From Carya illinoinensis (Eukaryota; Streptophyta; Magnoliopsida; Fagales; Juglandaceae): DNA of 64,000 nucleotides. Position 1 is the stretch's first letter. The number at the start of each line of letters is the position of its first letter. The notes beneath the pieces were generated by a model. That model had not been told where the DNA came from, searched no databases, and was given only the letters and a program-made list of their open reading frames with translations. Made by a program: the position numbers and the translations under genes. The stretch spans positions 28,676,254-28,740,253 of the forward strand of contig NC_056765.1 in NCBI RefSeq assembly GCF_018687715.1. The letters run 5' to 3'. Positions 33,959-46,457 of this stretch are shown piece by piece.

Positions 33959-34329
33959 CTCTATATATAATCATGAATCCATAAATATAGGGCTGAGCAC
34001 CGACGAATCGGAGTCGGTATTGGAGTCATCCGACTCCGACTCCGATTTTATCGGAGGCCGAATCCGGCCTCCGACTCCGCCTCCGAAGGTGTTAGACTCC
34101 GCTTCGACTCCGCCTCCGACTTGTCGGAGCGGAGTCGGAACGGAGTCGGAGTTGGGCGACGGCGTTGATGGCGTCGGACTTGGCTGGCTGCGATGGCACC
34201 GTGCGATGACTGATGACCCAGGTCTGCGATGGCACTGGCGTCGGACTTGGCACCGTGCGATGACTTGGTTTGCCGATTTGGGAAGTTGGGAACTGGGTAT
34301 GGGGGAGGGAAGAAGGGAAGAAGGGAAGG

Positions 34330-34533
34330 GGAGGGGACAATCGATTTCTGAAGTGTGAGAGAGAGAATCGATTCGGCGCAGGGGGAGGGGAGGGAAGAAG
34401 GGAAGAAGGCTTCGGTGAAGGCGAGGGGAAGGGAATCGAGGGGGGAGGGGGGAGGGGAGGGAATCGGTGATGTGACTAAACACTGAAAGTCTGAAGGGGG
34501 AGGGGAGGGAATCCGGGGGGGGGGGGGGGGGGG
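34330..34533. repeat. Purine block with G19 run
   Basis: GGGGAGGGGAGGGAAGAAGG-type sequence ends in 19 consecutive G at 34515-34533. It has strong G-quadruplex potential on the plus strand. Confidence 0.75.
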
Positions 34534-34545
34534 AATGAAAAGTGA

Positions 34546-34603
34546 AAAACCCTAATGGGTTAGGCTGAAACGGCGCCGTTTCAGCCTAACCCATTAGGGT
34601 TTT
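34546..34603. repeat. Perfect 58-bp palindrome
   Basis: Two 29-bp arms meet without a spacer at 34574/34575; the centre is AACGGCGCCGTT. Homology continues imperfectly a few bases on each side. It lies inside the hAT-like element and would extrude as a hairpin. Confidence 0.9.
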
Positions 34604-35019
34604 CCACTTTTCACTTTTAAAAAATTGGGAAAAAAAAAAGTTAAAATACAAATTAATAATTTAGTAAAAATAAATTAATAAGTTAGTAAAAATATATTTA
34701 AGTTAGTAAAAATGTATACTAATAAATATATTATATATTAGTAATATACTAATACTAATACTATTAGTCTATTAATATATAGTAAATTAGTAATATTTAT
34801 TAACTTATTTACTATAGTCTAATAACTAGATAGTCTAGATGTAATAACTACTAACTAGTAACTAATAATATGTCCATAACACTAGTTACACTAGTACTAA
34901 TAGATAATAACTTAAAGATATATATTTAATATATATAATAACTTAAAGTTATAACTAATAACTAGTATATTACTAATTTACTATAAGTATATAAGTATAA
35001 CTATATATATATATATTAT

Positions 35020-35480
35020 ATAAGTATAGTTAATTAGTAAGTTAATATATAACTATATATATATTATATTATATAAGTACTCCTCCAATATATTATATAA
35101 ATATAGTTAATTAGTAAGTTAATATATAACTATATATATTCTAGTATATAAGTATAACTATATATATATATTATATAAGTATAGTTAATTAGTAAGTTAA
35201 TATATAACTATATATATATATTATATTATATAAGTACTCCTCCAATATATTATATAAATATAGTTAATTAGTAAGTTAATATATAACTATATATATTCTA
35301 GTATATAAGTACTCCTCCAATATATTATATAAGTATAGTTAATTACTAAGTTAATATATAACTATATATATTATATTATATAAGTATAACTATATATATT
35401 ATATAAATATAGTTAATTAGTAAGTTAATATATAACTATATATATTATATAAGTATAGTTAGTTAATTACTATACATAGT
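35020..35480. repeat. AT-rich tandem array, unit about 77 bp
   Basis: AGTTAATTAGTAAGTTAATA recurs starting near 35028, 35105, 35183, 35262, 35337 (one change) and 35411, spaced 74-79 bp. Alternating TATA blocks lie between. Confidence 0.8.
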
Positions 35481-35569
35481 ATAGTAACTATATACTATAC
35501 AAGCCCTTAATATATATAGTATATATATAACTATATATTATATATTGACTTATAGTAAACTAGTAATGT

Positions 35570-35900
35570 AAAATATAAAATAAGCTATAGTAACTTATAT
35601 AGTAACTTATAGTAAATTAGTAATGTAAATTAACTATATAAGGTATAGTAACTTATATAGTAACTTATAGTAAATTAGTAATGTAAATTAACTATATAAG
35701 GTATGGTAACTTATATAGTAACTATATTAACTTATAGTAACTTATAGTAACTTATAGTAAATTAGTAATGTAAATTAACTATATAAGGTATAGTAATTAG
35801 TAACTTATAGTGTAACTAATAACTATATTAACTTATAGTATCTTACTAACTTATAGTAAATTAGTAATGTAAATTAACTTATAGTAACTATATTAACTTA
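35570..35900. repeat. Second AT-rich array (GTAAATTAGTAATGTAAATT units)
   Basis: The core recurs near 35611, 35669, 35757 and 35855, with irregular spacing of about 58-98 bp. It is distinct from the 77-bp array beside it. Confidence 0.7.
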
Positions 35901-35982
35901 TATTATTCATTATAATGTTTATAGATTATTATTTATTAGATGTTAATATATTGATAACAAATATTTTTATAAAATATGCACA

Positions 35983-36240
35983 ATATCGGAGTCGGAGTCG
36001 GAGTAGAAGTCGGAGTCGGAGTCGGATTGGAAGTCGGATTGGAAGTCGGAGTCGGAGTCGGAGTCGGAGTCGGAGTCGGAGTCGGTGTGTCGGAGTCGGA
36101 GTCGGATCGGATCGGAGTCGGGACACCTCTGCCTCCGACTCCGACTCCGACTCCGACTTCCAGGGGAAAAAAACTCCGACTCCGACTCCGACTTGTCGGA
36201 GTCGGAGCGGAGCCGGATCGGAGTCGGAGTCGGAGTCGGA
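35983..36240. repeat. (GGAGTC)n-like hexanucleotide array, right end
   Basis: Runs of GGAGTC on the plus strand, then an inverted run (GACTCC) around 36135-36190, then again GGAGTC. The left end (34010-34155) has shorter versions in both orientations. Confidence 0.85.
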
Positions 36241-36299
36241 TTTTCGGATTTCTGCTCAGCCCTACATAAATATTCCAACCAATCTCTTGGGTTAAAAGT

Positions 36300-38500
36300 C
36301 TTATATATAATCATCTCAATCATTATAATTTTTTTAGATTTTTATATAAAATATAAAATTTAATTTAATTTTTTTAAATATAAAAAAATATTATAAAATA
36401 ATATTTTATTAACTTTTAATTTTTATTTCATCTCGAATTATCATTTAAACAGAATCTAAAAAATGAATGGATGGAGTTTACAAATTCAAAGTCATGGAAG
36501 ATATGATTTTTGGCATATTTTTCTATGATAGTCTAAAGGAGCATTAATGTTGATATGATTTGGGTGGGGGAATTTATAAAAGCATATATAACAGACCACC
36601 TACTTTAGCCAATAGCACAGTTCTATCCACACAACATGGTGGCACTTGGACTGAAATATTGCAAAAAAAAAAGGTTAACTATAAAAAAATAATACTAAAT
36701 ATAGTTACATAATACGTAAGTACCGTGTAATTATTTTAAAAAAGAATATAATTTATTATTAAAAAAATAAATTTTTTTCATGTGAATCTCGTATTCACTT
36801 ATTTTTTTTCAAAAGAAACAAGCGATGCTCATGCATTCATGATTGTAAATATCATTTCTCATTACATTAATATATGTTACTAAAATAACAAACTCTTATG
36901 ATGACGAACTTTAAATAATCAACGTAGTGAATAAAGAAAATTGTGTCATGATTTCTTATAAGATAATGATCAAGATTAAAATGATCATTTCAATTAAGAA
37001 ATAGAGAGAAGAGTGAGGCTAAAAAGAAGGTACATGACTAATGCATCGTTTAGTTACACAATTTAGATGAACTGATATCAGATATTTTATTAAAAATTGA
37101 ATAAAATATTGTTATAATATGTTTTTTTCATATTAATTTTTTTAAGATTTAAAAAAGTTAAATTGTTTATTATATTTTATATAAAATTTTGAAAAAGTTA
37201 TAATGATTTTATAAGATGGGATAAAATGAGATAATTTTGATTTTATGTAACCAACCCGACCTAAACAAAGTTGGTTGGTTATTGGTTCTCACTTGTCACT
37301 ATTCTCATGGTGGCATATGATGATTAGGAGAAATGGTTTTTCCTTTGATTTGTTGAGGCTGTTGCATTGGATTGTGGAGCAAATAGTTTTGGAGTGACGG
37401 GGAAAAAGCTTTACAAGGATTTATGCATCCTGATAAGGAATGGGGGAATAGGGTATTTAGGCATATTTTTAGGTATAGTTTGAAATTCCCACTAAGATGC
37501 AATCTTTTGGGGTTGATGTTTGTCTCCTAAAGTTTAAAAGCATCTCCTCCATCACCCTCCATTTAAACATTGAAGTCAGCTGCTCCACAGTATGCATGTG
37601 TACGTACATATGTGGTGATTTCTATATATAATGTAAGTTATAACCCAAGTCTTCCAAAGTTTTATAGAATATTAATGGCAAAAATGGTGAGGATGTAACC
37701 AATACACAACTTTTACATGTATACTCATATAATGAAAAGTAATGTTAGATATAGTTATAAAGTATGCAAGCCTCTGTTAGCTTATTTTAGAAAAAAAAAT
37801 ACTTTAGTCACAAAGGGATTACATAAAAGTAAATCTACGAATTGATGTGACTTAATATGATACATTAGATTATAAAATTACTTTTATTATAAAGTAGATT
37901 TAACAGATTTTATAAAGTCACATCAATATGTGAGTTTATTTTATATAATTTTTTTGTGTCTGTAATAATTCTGTTTTGAAAAATAATGAAACTTATTATT
38001 AAAATGTAAGCTTTTTCACATAGATTTTAAATTTATCTATATTTTAAAAAAATTACACAAAATTTACGCACCCTTGACATTGACATCTTCCCTCTTGAAA
38101 AATAGCTGTACAGCCCACAAGTTTCATAAGTTTGCGCGTGCATGTTGAATGATACGAGTGTTTTTGTGTGCATCAATCTTCTTATGTGAATCTTTTACAA
38201 ACAAGAGAAGAATGCTTCAATCTTTCAAGTATCATAGGTTAAGCTTCAAGCCTATTCTCTCTCGTACTAAATATTAAATTAAAATAATAATATTATTATA
38301 TCTTTTCATTTTATCTTCTCATTTTAACCGCTTGTACATTTATTTATTTATTTTTACTTATTAATTAAGAAAGTGATTACTATTATATTAATATATTTTT
38401 ATATTTTTTAAAAATATTAAAAAAATATGAATAAAAAAATTTAAAAAAAACATAAATTTTGCCTAGGACCACACCTAACTGTCACTGCTAGGCAAGACCC
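36300..38500. mobile_element. MITE-rich spacer with nested elements
   Basis: A family-D copy at about 36300-36455, family A at 36691-36862 and an inverted family-D copy at 37050-37262. A family-A copy at about 37737-38080 is split by a palindromic element at about 37801-37975 (ACTTTAGTCACAAAGGGATT against its complement). Sequence 37300-37560 is less repetitive but shows no gene. Confidence 0.5.
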
Positions 38501-38619
38501 TAAGAGTATTCCTTAGAAAATGATAAAGCAAACTCTTATTTTTACAACATATATTAAAATATTATTTTTTATTTGACATGAGGTAAAAAAATTAATTTTA
38601 TAATTATATTTTTATGAAA

Positions 38620-38850
38620 TAATAGAGTCTTGCTACATCCCGCCAAATATTTTTTATTTGGTGGGATGTAGTTCGAATACATAGCAAATAAGATAAAATA
38701 AATTTTTTATTTTTTTAAATTCTTAAATATTTTTTTAAAAATAAAAAAATTCACAACATTATTAAAAAAATATCTTTTCAATTATTTAATAAAAAATAAA
38801 AAATTATTAGAGACACAAATTCGACTCTTAAAGCATTTTCTTTGTATCAT
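38620..38850. mobile_element. MITE-like repeat shared with 62695-62880
   Basis: Both places share AAATATTTTTTAAAAA, AAAAAAATTCACAA and GACACAAATTC. A small hairpin CATCCCGCCAAATA...TATTTGGTGGGATG lies at 38637-38672. Confidence 0.5.
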
Positions 38851-38878
38851 TTCTAGTAAATATGTTGGACTGCCATTC

Positions 38879-39052
38879 AAAACAAAGTCAATGGAAATAT
38901 CATTGCCTGAAATTCACATTTTAAATTGGTACGGACCAGTCTGCAAACTGTGAGGGAAAACAGAGAAAGGTACAACTGTGTGGTCCAGGAATCAGGATAG
39001 TGGGCTTGGACAGTACAGTGTAGGCAAGCCCTAGGTTGATCCATTGATGTCC
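38879..39052. repeat. Direct repeat, copy 1 (partner at 40165-40330)
   Basis: The copies share GACCAGTC, GTGGTCCAG, GTGGGCTTGG, GTAGGCAA and GGTTGATCC in the same order and spacing. Copy 1 is followed by an inserted AT-rich element (about 39055-39390), after which GATGTCTTGCC resumes. The function is unknown. Confidence 0.65.
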
Positions 39053-39424
39053 CGTACAGAATTTAAACTGAATTTAAATCAATTTAATTTAATTTAATTT
39101 TAAGATAAATTTAATATCTAAATATTTAAATATTTAATTTTTAAATTAATAAAATTATTTCAACTCAAAATGATTTTATACGTAGAATCTACAACTTTTA
39201 TCAAGTCAATATATTTTTACACTCGAGTCCCATAATTTTTTTTAATTTTTTATAAATATATCTAAACTTATTTTAATATCTAAATACATCTTAAATCATC
39301 TTAAGTAAGCTCTATAAAACTCACTTAATCATCTCCGCTTATTACTATTAATAAAGAACTCAACTCAATTTAACGTCCAAACAGAGCATAAGATGTCTTG
39401 CCTAGCTATTTCTTCATGAAATTA

Positions 39425-39595
39425 TAACACTAGTACGAATGAGTAGATATACAAGTTTTATGCATTTTTTTTTTTTTAAAAAGTCAAATTTATTATTAAA
39501 AATATTAAATTTTTTTATATAAATTTTATATTTATTCACTTTTTTAAAAAGGGATAAGCAACACTTAAAACTCTGACTATAAATATCATTTCTCT
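39425..39595 (+). mobile_element. MITE family A copy
   Basis: It ends CTCTGACTATAAATATCATT with the internal inverted repeat of the family. Confidence 0.5.
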
Positions 39596-39983
39596 AAATG
39601 TAAGATTATTGTTTAATACATTATATACTTAACGTCTTTGATCCTCTCAACTCAAAGATTTTAAGGGCTTATCATTTTTGTAAAAATTTTAACAGTTTGC
39701 AACAACCACACACAAGAGATAATAGCATAATTCAATAGATAATTACTATATGATAATTTTTTTTCCTAAACAATATTTCATTCAATTAAAAATAGGAATA
39801 TAATAGGAAGGGGTAGAGGGCTCCAACAAAATCTGACTGTAGAAAGTTTAGTGCAACAATACAAAATAAATAAATAGGTAATGGGTTCAATAAATTAGAC
39901 ATGGACCTATGTTCCTTGATCTGATCAAGGAGAGGACACTATAGAAATGATTTTATAGTCCAATTGATGGATTTATTTTAATG

Positions 39984-40158
39984 TGAGTAATGCTACATAT
40001 AGTTGTAGAATACGTAAGCGCTGCACAATTGTTTTGAAAAAGAACGTGTGATCTATTATTAAAAAATTAATTTTTCTTCCCATAAGTTCCGTGTTTACTC
40101 ATTTTTTAAAAAATTATACGATACTTGCGTATTTCATAACTACAAATACAATTTTTCT
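39984..40158 (+). mobile_element. MITE family A copy
   Basis: It starts GAGTAATGCTACATATAGTT and ends CATAACTACAAATACAATTT; the halves pair (GTAAGCGCTGCACAATTGTT against ATACGATACTTGCGTATT). Confidence 0.65.
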
Positions 40159-40164
40159 TTTTAA

Positions 40165-40330
40165 AATGATTGAAAATATCATGCATGGTTTGATTTGAAA
40201 ATAGAAATTGATATGGACCAGTCCCATAAATATTATGGAAAACAAATTGAAAGGCAGTGGTCCAGTATGGTGGGCTTGGTGGGCACAGAGTAGGCAAAGC
40301 TGGGTTGATCCTTAAAGATGTCTTGTCTTG
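40165..40330. repeat. Direct repeat, copy 2
   Basis: Partner of 38879-39052, in the same orientation, 1.28 kb apart. It continues uninterrupted into AAGATGTCTTGTCTTG. Confidence 0.65.
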
Positions 40331-41499
40331 TTGTTTTTGATGGGCATGTAGGAGTAGGACCCTCTACTTCTAACAAAGGTTCGAAAATATTTTGTTTAGA
40401 TATTTGTAGAAAAAGAAAATCTGCCTAGAAATTCGACAGGAATATTATGAGGAAGGTTAGAGGTACTAGGAATCCCACCTTGCTAAACAAATGATCCGGG
40501 GATTCCGGATTTCAAGATATGAGTTTTCATTGGGTTGGTGTTCAAATTTTTGTAAACCAAATTGCCCCTCGAGTTCTGCTTGACCATTGAGAATTCTTAG
40601 ATAGGAATTTTGAGTTTTAAGATTAAATATTAAAATATTATATTTTAATACTATTATTGTATTGGGATTTGAAAAAATTAAGAAAAAATTAAATTTTTTA
40701 TTATATTTTGTATAGAGATTTAAAAAAATTGTAATGATGAGATAGAATTTTATGTTTGAAATGAAAATTTTTCATGGCTAAACACAACCTTGACGAAAGT
40801 ATTTTAGTATCAAGAGGCCCAATGATTTTGTTAGTGGGCTTTTTACTTTATTTTTTACTACCTTTTTGGGTACTGAAACTGAGCACTATAAAACTTACAC
40901 GAACTTGGGTAGAATCTCGATTGAGGCACGAAAAGAAGAAAAAAAAAAAGGAAAGGAAAGAAAAAGTGCACCAAATTACAATCCCAAAGCAATCTTTGCC
41001 AATTTTTTGCCTTTTTTGATCGCTTTAGCCCCCCTCCCAAGGCCTTTGGCAACTCTTTGATCCCTTTTTCTGTGGCCTCTTTTCTTCTTTTCAGAATCAA
41101 ACCGAAAAGTGAACATAAATAGATTCCACATGATGAAAACGTCAAACTCAATGCATGACATGATTGCCCAATATCCATTCCTCTCAGCTGGAATCCTCTG
41201 GATTTCTCTATTCTTTTGTAATTTTCTTACCCTCTCAAAATCTTTTATTCCCTAAAGCATCTTGCTGAAAAGTGATGAAAATGATGCTACTTTTTTCCAA
41301 TGCTGAGCGCCTAATGATCAGTTTTTTACCAGCAAATGTTGGTTATTGGCAGACTATATATATTCCAACTCTGCTTTTAACATTGCAAAAAAATATTAGA
41401 GTGATTTATATAAAGAAAAGTACTGATCATGAATGGAATGAAAGTTTTGGTTGGTTTGTACCGTATTGTTCTTTTCACAAGTAGACCAGCTTCTACTGC

Positions 41500-41945
41500 A
41501 AGATGGGAAAAGCCATTAATGAACAGGGTGAAAGTGAATTTGGATGCAGCACTCCAAGTAGAGAACAGGAAGATCGGGGTTGGAATAATAATAAGAGATT
41601 CAGCAGGGGAAGTTTTAGCTGCAATGTGTGTCCCTATCCAAAGTATTACTGATCCCACTGTTGCTGAAGTTGTGGCCCTTTGGAAGACTCTTAATTTCTG
41701 CAAGATCACAGGAAGCTAAAATGTGGTACTAGAGGGGGGACCCCCTAAAGGTTGTGGAAGCTGTCCAAAGAATGAGAATCATGGACCACCTATAGTCAAA
41801 TTGTAGTAGAAATCAAGTTGGAGCTATGTCTTCTGGACTGGTCAATTCAACACGTGTGAAGAAAAGCTAATGAGCCTGCTCATGGATTGGCAAAAAAGGC
41901 TCTGGCTCTTGACTCAGAGCTCTTGGATGAAGTAGTGTCCAAGTG
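41500..41945 (+). pseudogene. RNase H-like (RVT_3) LINE pseudogene
   Basis: It encodes RVKVNLDAALQVENRKIGVG, then IIRDSAGEVLAAM and DPTVAEVVALWKTL, followed after frame breaks by VEAVQRM and ANEPAHGLAKKALAL. This is the order of plant LINE RNase H domains, with the first catalytic Asp (NLDAA) and the Glu (AEVVAL) present. AATAAAAGTTTCTGG plus an A-run near 42000-42027 probably marks the 3' end. Confidence 0.65.
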
Positions 41946-42315
41946 ATATAAGTGATATTGTCTCTAATTTGAAAGATTGTAGTCTCTGATTTATGAATAA
42001 AAGTTTCTGGTTTATACTAAAAAAAATCAGGTTTATACCCTTTACATATTGAAGGTTTTATAATCAGTTAAATATATAAATTCTTGTTTGAGCCAACCTG
42101 TAGGATAAGAAAAAAAGTTGTAAGATGGATTAGCATATTACTAAGGTTTAAATATGTCAAAGTTCATCCTCTTTTTGTCTTGGAGAAAAAAATGGAAACC
42201 CCAAATTTGTGGACCTTGTGCTCTTAACCTGAGCTAAAATTCAATTCTTAAACTGTACATAGCCTTTTTTCTGAAATGATGGGAGCCTACAAAAATTAGA
42301 AGCTAATTAAACATC

Positions 42316-43726
42316 TCAGACACCAAACTCCACTTCTGGTTGATGATCAGCCTTTTCTGAATACAATCTCTTCTTGCCACTGAGAGGGACCCCAAAGAGC
42401 TTGACAGCAGCGGTGCTATGATCTCTTTCCTCTGTTGAATTAGTCACCAAAGACTTACCCATGCTGCCATTTTTAAAACCTTGAAAACCCACAAAACTCT
42501 GAACCTGACATGAAGAATCCAAATCTATGAGCATTGGAACAGAAGAATCACTGCTTTTTTGATCATAGGGTACTGGTTTTACATGGTTTTGAATGAAGTA
42601 GATGATGTCATTGTAGAGATTCTTCATGTGGGCAAGTTCAGATAAGAGCATGAAGTTTTTTTTCCTCAGTCTTTGATTATCTTCGGTAAGAGCTGTGAGG
42701 ATATCGGTATTCGGTTTTGGAGATGGCAATGGATCAGATTCAAACCAATTACCAATCTGATCACCTGAAGGTTGGAAAAATTGGTGTGCTTGATGGTCGT
42801 GGTAGTAGTGTTGGTGATGGAGCTGAGGGTTTTTTCTCCTGTGGATCTCTGATAGTAAGTGCTTCGCACCTTTTCTAAAGTACTCATTTGCAAATTCCCA
42901 TCGATCTGTAGCTATCTTTTTGAAGCCCTGCAGTCATAACCATTAGGAAGAATAGAGTCTTTCAAGATTTGTATTGGAAGTATATGGACACTCATTGAAC
43001 TACCGTGATGAATGTTAATGAGAAGAGATTCTGTTTTATGTTGTGGAGTAATTAGCGGATTTAGATCTCCATTTTGGATATCAAGATGCTCTACAATTTT
43101 ATGAGCCTACCACATCTTACAATTAAGAGGGACAAATCAGTAGAGTCCACATGCTGTGTTTATATTTTTTTCAAATTGTAGAAATATTTGAATAAAAAAA
43201 CTGTAAGGAATCTTCAATTGTCATGTCTTTTAGTGTATGTATGTATAATTATATTCGTATATTTTCAATAGCCAGAGAACATTGCAAGGGCTTTGTTCTT
43301 AAAATTATATAAATAAACCAAACAGTAAACGAAATTCATATGAGACTTTGTTTCTAAGAAGTAAGATCTAGTGAAAAAAAAAATACTTTAATCAATAAGT
43401 TGTGTCGTGTACGTGTTGGTTTGAGGGCTCTCATAACATGTGAACTTGAAAAAGGAAAAAGTAACATCCAGCCGTCTACATCTCTCAGCTTAATATCATT
43501 AGAACAGACACATTGACAGACTAGTTTTCATCAAAGAATTCCCAGAATTTGGAAACAAAACATCCTTGAAAATCCTGGTGGCATAGATACCTTTGAACTA
43601 GCAGCTAGCTCGTTAATTTGCTCTAAACTCCCTAGAAACTATTTCAAACCATGCTTAGCTCATAACAGTAAAGACAAACCAGATGAACAACAGGGTCCTG
43701 TATTCATGATTTGAGTGTGTGCGTGC

Positions 43727-43774
<48 letters not shown>

Positions 43775-44043
43775 GGGGTTGGGATTCTCACATAGGTATT
43801 AAGTTGGCGAACAAAACTGGAGAAATTGTTGTGCTTGAAGTAGTTAGGGAGGAGATCTCTAGCAAACTCTGGAGGCCTCCACACAACAAAAGTGGTTTCA
43901 TCTTCACCCCAAGACACAATGTGATCAGTGCGAGTGTCATCCACCAGCTGGTATGTCTTTATCAGGAATGGTGCTGGCACTGACTTCTGAGACTCTACCG
44001 AGAACACCATCTCTTCACTGCTCTGATCCATTGTGAAAGCCAT
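42316..44043 (-). CDS. HSFB4: Heat stress transcription factor B-4
   Basis: Exon 1 is 44043-43792 and exon 2 is 42927-42316; the junction TAT/GTGAGA to CTGCAG/GGC is phase 0 and gives 287 residues. The DNA-binding domain (about residues 21-116) is split by the intron at the position conserved in plant HSFs ([10 protein letters not shown] / [12 protein letters not shown]). An HR-A/B oligomerisation coiled coil follows at about 157-200. The class B repressor motif KLFGVPL lies at about 260-266, next to a basic KKRL nuclear-localisation-type cluster. There is no AHA activation motif, as expected for class B. B4 members act as repressors and in root stem-cell divisions in Arabidopsis. I chose the ATG giving MAFTMD, which aligns with other B4 starts; an ATG 30 bp upstream is in frame. 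The 864-bp intron contains a (GA)n microsatellite. Confidence 0.93.
43732..43772. repeat. (GA)n microsatellite in the HSFB4 intron
   Basis: About 20 GA units, beginning about 20 bp inside the intron from the donor (CT-rich on the gene strand). Confidence 0.95.
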
Positions 44044-46401
44044 TTCCAAAGAATGAAATGATGCTCTTCTCACCCGTTTTCACTCTCTTCTCTTACTCCA
44101 ATCCCCCAAGATGTTTAAATCTCTCTCTCTCTCTCTCTACAAAAACATACATGAGCATGTCATCACTAAAATAAAAGCTGCTCTTTGTGCTCTCATTCTC
44201 TCTCACAGGTTCCCTACCTTCGAAAAGCAGGTGACCATGTCAGTATACTACAGATTTTTTTTTCCTAGCTAGTGGTTCTATAATAAGAACAACTGAGCTA
44301 TTATTTTTATTTCTAAGCAGAACCAATCACCTATTAATTAGCTATTGATTGTTACTTTCATTTTTTTTTTTTTTTTTTTTATGAAGATGATTACTCTTAA
44401 ACTGAAAATATACATACAGAAAGAGGGAACGGGGTGCCCCAATAAAACACTACTTTATAAGCAATACAACTCATAATTAAAAGCAAACAAGTGGCAATGG
44501 AGCTAAAATATTGGTCCGTCCAGGCTCATTTTCCTCCCACAAATCAAGGAAATGAATGCTAAAAGGTGGTTTTTAATGCAAGATCACAAAGGATTTGCAA
44601 TACTACGATTGAGATCTGCACTAGATAAGGGTGTGCTATGATTGATTGTTTCAAAGCATCTGACAAAGCTTTCCATACTCTCATCTTTCAGGTTTCTGAG
44701 ATGGGAAGTATGCACCAATATTTACTTCTGGAAAAAGAGTAAAGTAAACGGATAATTATTTCTTCTCGGACTAGAAAACCAAAATCTGTCGCTTGATTTG
44801 GTGGCCCATATATAGGTCCCACAGTCACGCACCCTTGGTTTCATTTCACTGTAGAGGTGGGTGGATGGATGCCTGTTAAGAATCTAAGATTATAGAACAA
44901 CGACTTCCCCCTCCTTTCAAAAAATATGAGAACCCAACTCATTAGAAACTCAGTTTTTGCTAAAAAAGAAGAAGAAGAAGATGATATTTTACAAACCCAT
45001 ATGCTTGTATCTAGCATCAACCTTATTTTTAAGATTTTCTTTTTCTTTTTTATCTTTTAATGGATTTAATCCAATTAAGGTGTGTTTTTCCAATTCTTCG
45101 ATAGAAAGCTTATATATTAGTTTTCTATTGAAGGATGTGAAGAACCTTAATTACACTAAGTTTTAGTTTTGAATGAAAATAAATTCTATTACATATTCTA
45201 CTACTAAACTTCTCTCTAATTAGATTGAGTAGTCAACATTTCTCCTTCAACAAATATCAATGGAAGGCCATCATATGCAATGCCAAAGGCATCATGACCT
45301 CGGCAATTCATGGTGATTGCTCTTATTTAGCATTTAATGCTGCTTAAAATATCAACATGGATAGCAATAAATTTTGTAGAACTCACTTCGTCTGTATATC
45401 TCTTTCCCACTTTGCTATAGGAAAAAGACATTAACCCAATTTTTATTGGGAAAAAAACCTTCACTTGTGGAGGAATTTTGTGGCAACAAAATTTCAAACA
45501 CCTACAGGTTATATATCTCACTGAAGCCCCGTGCAAAAAAACAAACAAGCAATCCAACAAGACTCAATATCTTCACATGGTGAGGACAGAAACAAAACAA
45601 AATACGGATACTTAAACCCTGTCATTTGATACCTATATGTGGTAGGCCTGTTTTATCTATAGCCACGAAGTCTCTGATATCACGCAGTATCTCTATCCCA
45701 CTTGAGACCTTCAAGTTTTCTTGTTCAAACAAAAGTTTTAGGAAATCGTTTCATACAATAAAATCCTAATTTGCAAGTGATCAGTTAATACACCACAGCC
45801 AATCGCATCCCCTAGTCAAGTTATATAACGATAAAACAATTTTTTATGTAGGGGAGTAGAAACATTCCTGCCCTTTGCTGAATTCTAAACTCCCATCTAT
45901 TTCATTATATTGTACATTCCAATGTATACCCGTGACTTAGAAGCTGTAGGAAAGTAGTTCCTCGCAGTGACAGACAAGAAGGAATAGTATATTTATCCTC
46001 TGATGAAAAAAAACTACTTTTAAACTGAAAAATCATTTTCTAGTTCCCATTTCTGTCGCTTGGATAAAGGAGGGGCGTATTTCAATTCTTAAAGCTGCAT
46101 CCCCATATGAGAGAAAGAAAAAAGAATGGCCTCATGCACAAGTTCTTTAGATTCCCTTTGCATGTTCTGGCGTAAACACATGCACTTCTATATAACAAAA
46201 CAAAATAATGAAGGGGAGGTAGCAAATGAAGCCTTCCATGTCAATCTTTATATGCAGCTTCTTTTCTGGTTGATTTTTCTCTTGATGTTCATTGAATCGT
46301 TGATGTTTCATTGAAGATCTAAAATTTCCCTGCTTACATATGTGTGATGTGATTATGTGCCTCTTCTTCTAGTGGGGAAGAGGCTTATTGGATGGTCTAA
46401 T

Positions 46402-46457
<56 letters not shown>

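Larger units (their letters stand above)
33988..36264. mobile_element. Non-autonomous hAT-like transposon, 2277 bp, with GGAGTC arrays
   Basis: The ends are exact 12-bp inverted repeats (TAGGGCTGAGCA at 33988-33999 and TGCTCAGCCCTA at 36253-36264), flanked by an exact 8-bp duplication CATAAATA (33980-33987 and 36265-36272). An 8-bp duplication with TAGGG-type ends is typical of hAT elements. Inside are (GGAGTC)n-type arrays next to both ends, a purine-rich block, a long palindrome and AT-rich tandem arrays. Open frames here are repeat translations (Arg-Ser or Gly-Val runs) and not proteins. No transposase is present. Confidence 0.88.

Noticed and set aside
33971..34483. Open frames of 60-170 codons on both strands within the hAT-like element
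   Set aside because: They are translations of GGAGTC and purine repeats (Pro-, Ser-, Arg- or Gly-rich), lie on both strands at once and have no domain features.
34549..34600. Telomere-like CCCTAA in the palindrome
   Set aside because: Only one CCCTAA per arm; no tandem telomeric repeat.
35915..36363. Arg-Ser or Gly-Val repeat proteins
   Set aside because: Direct products of the hexanucleotide array read in each frame; an SR-protein interpretation is not supported.
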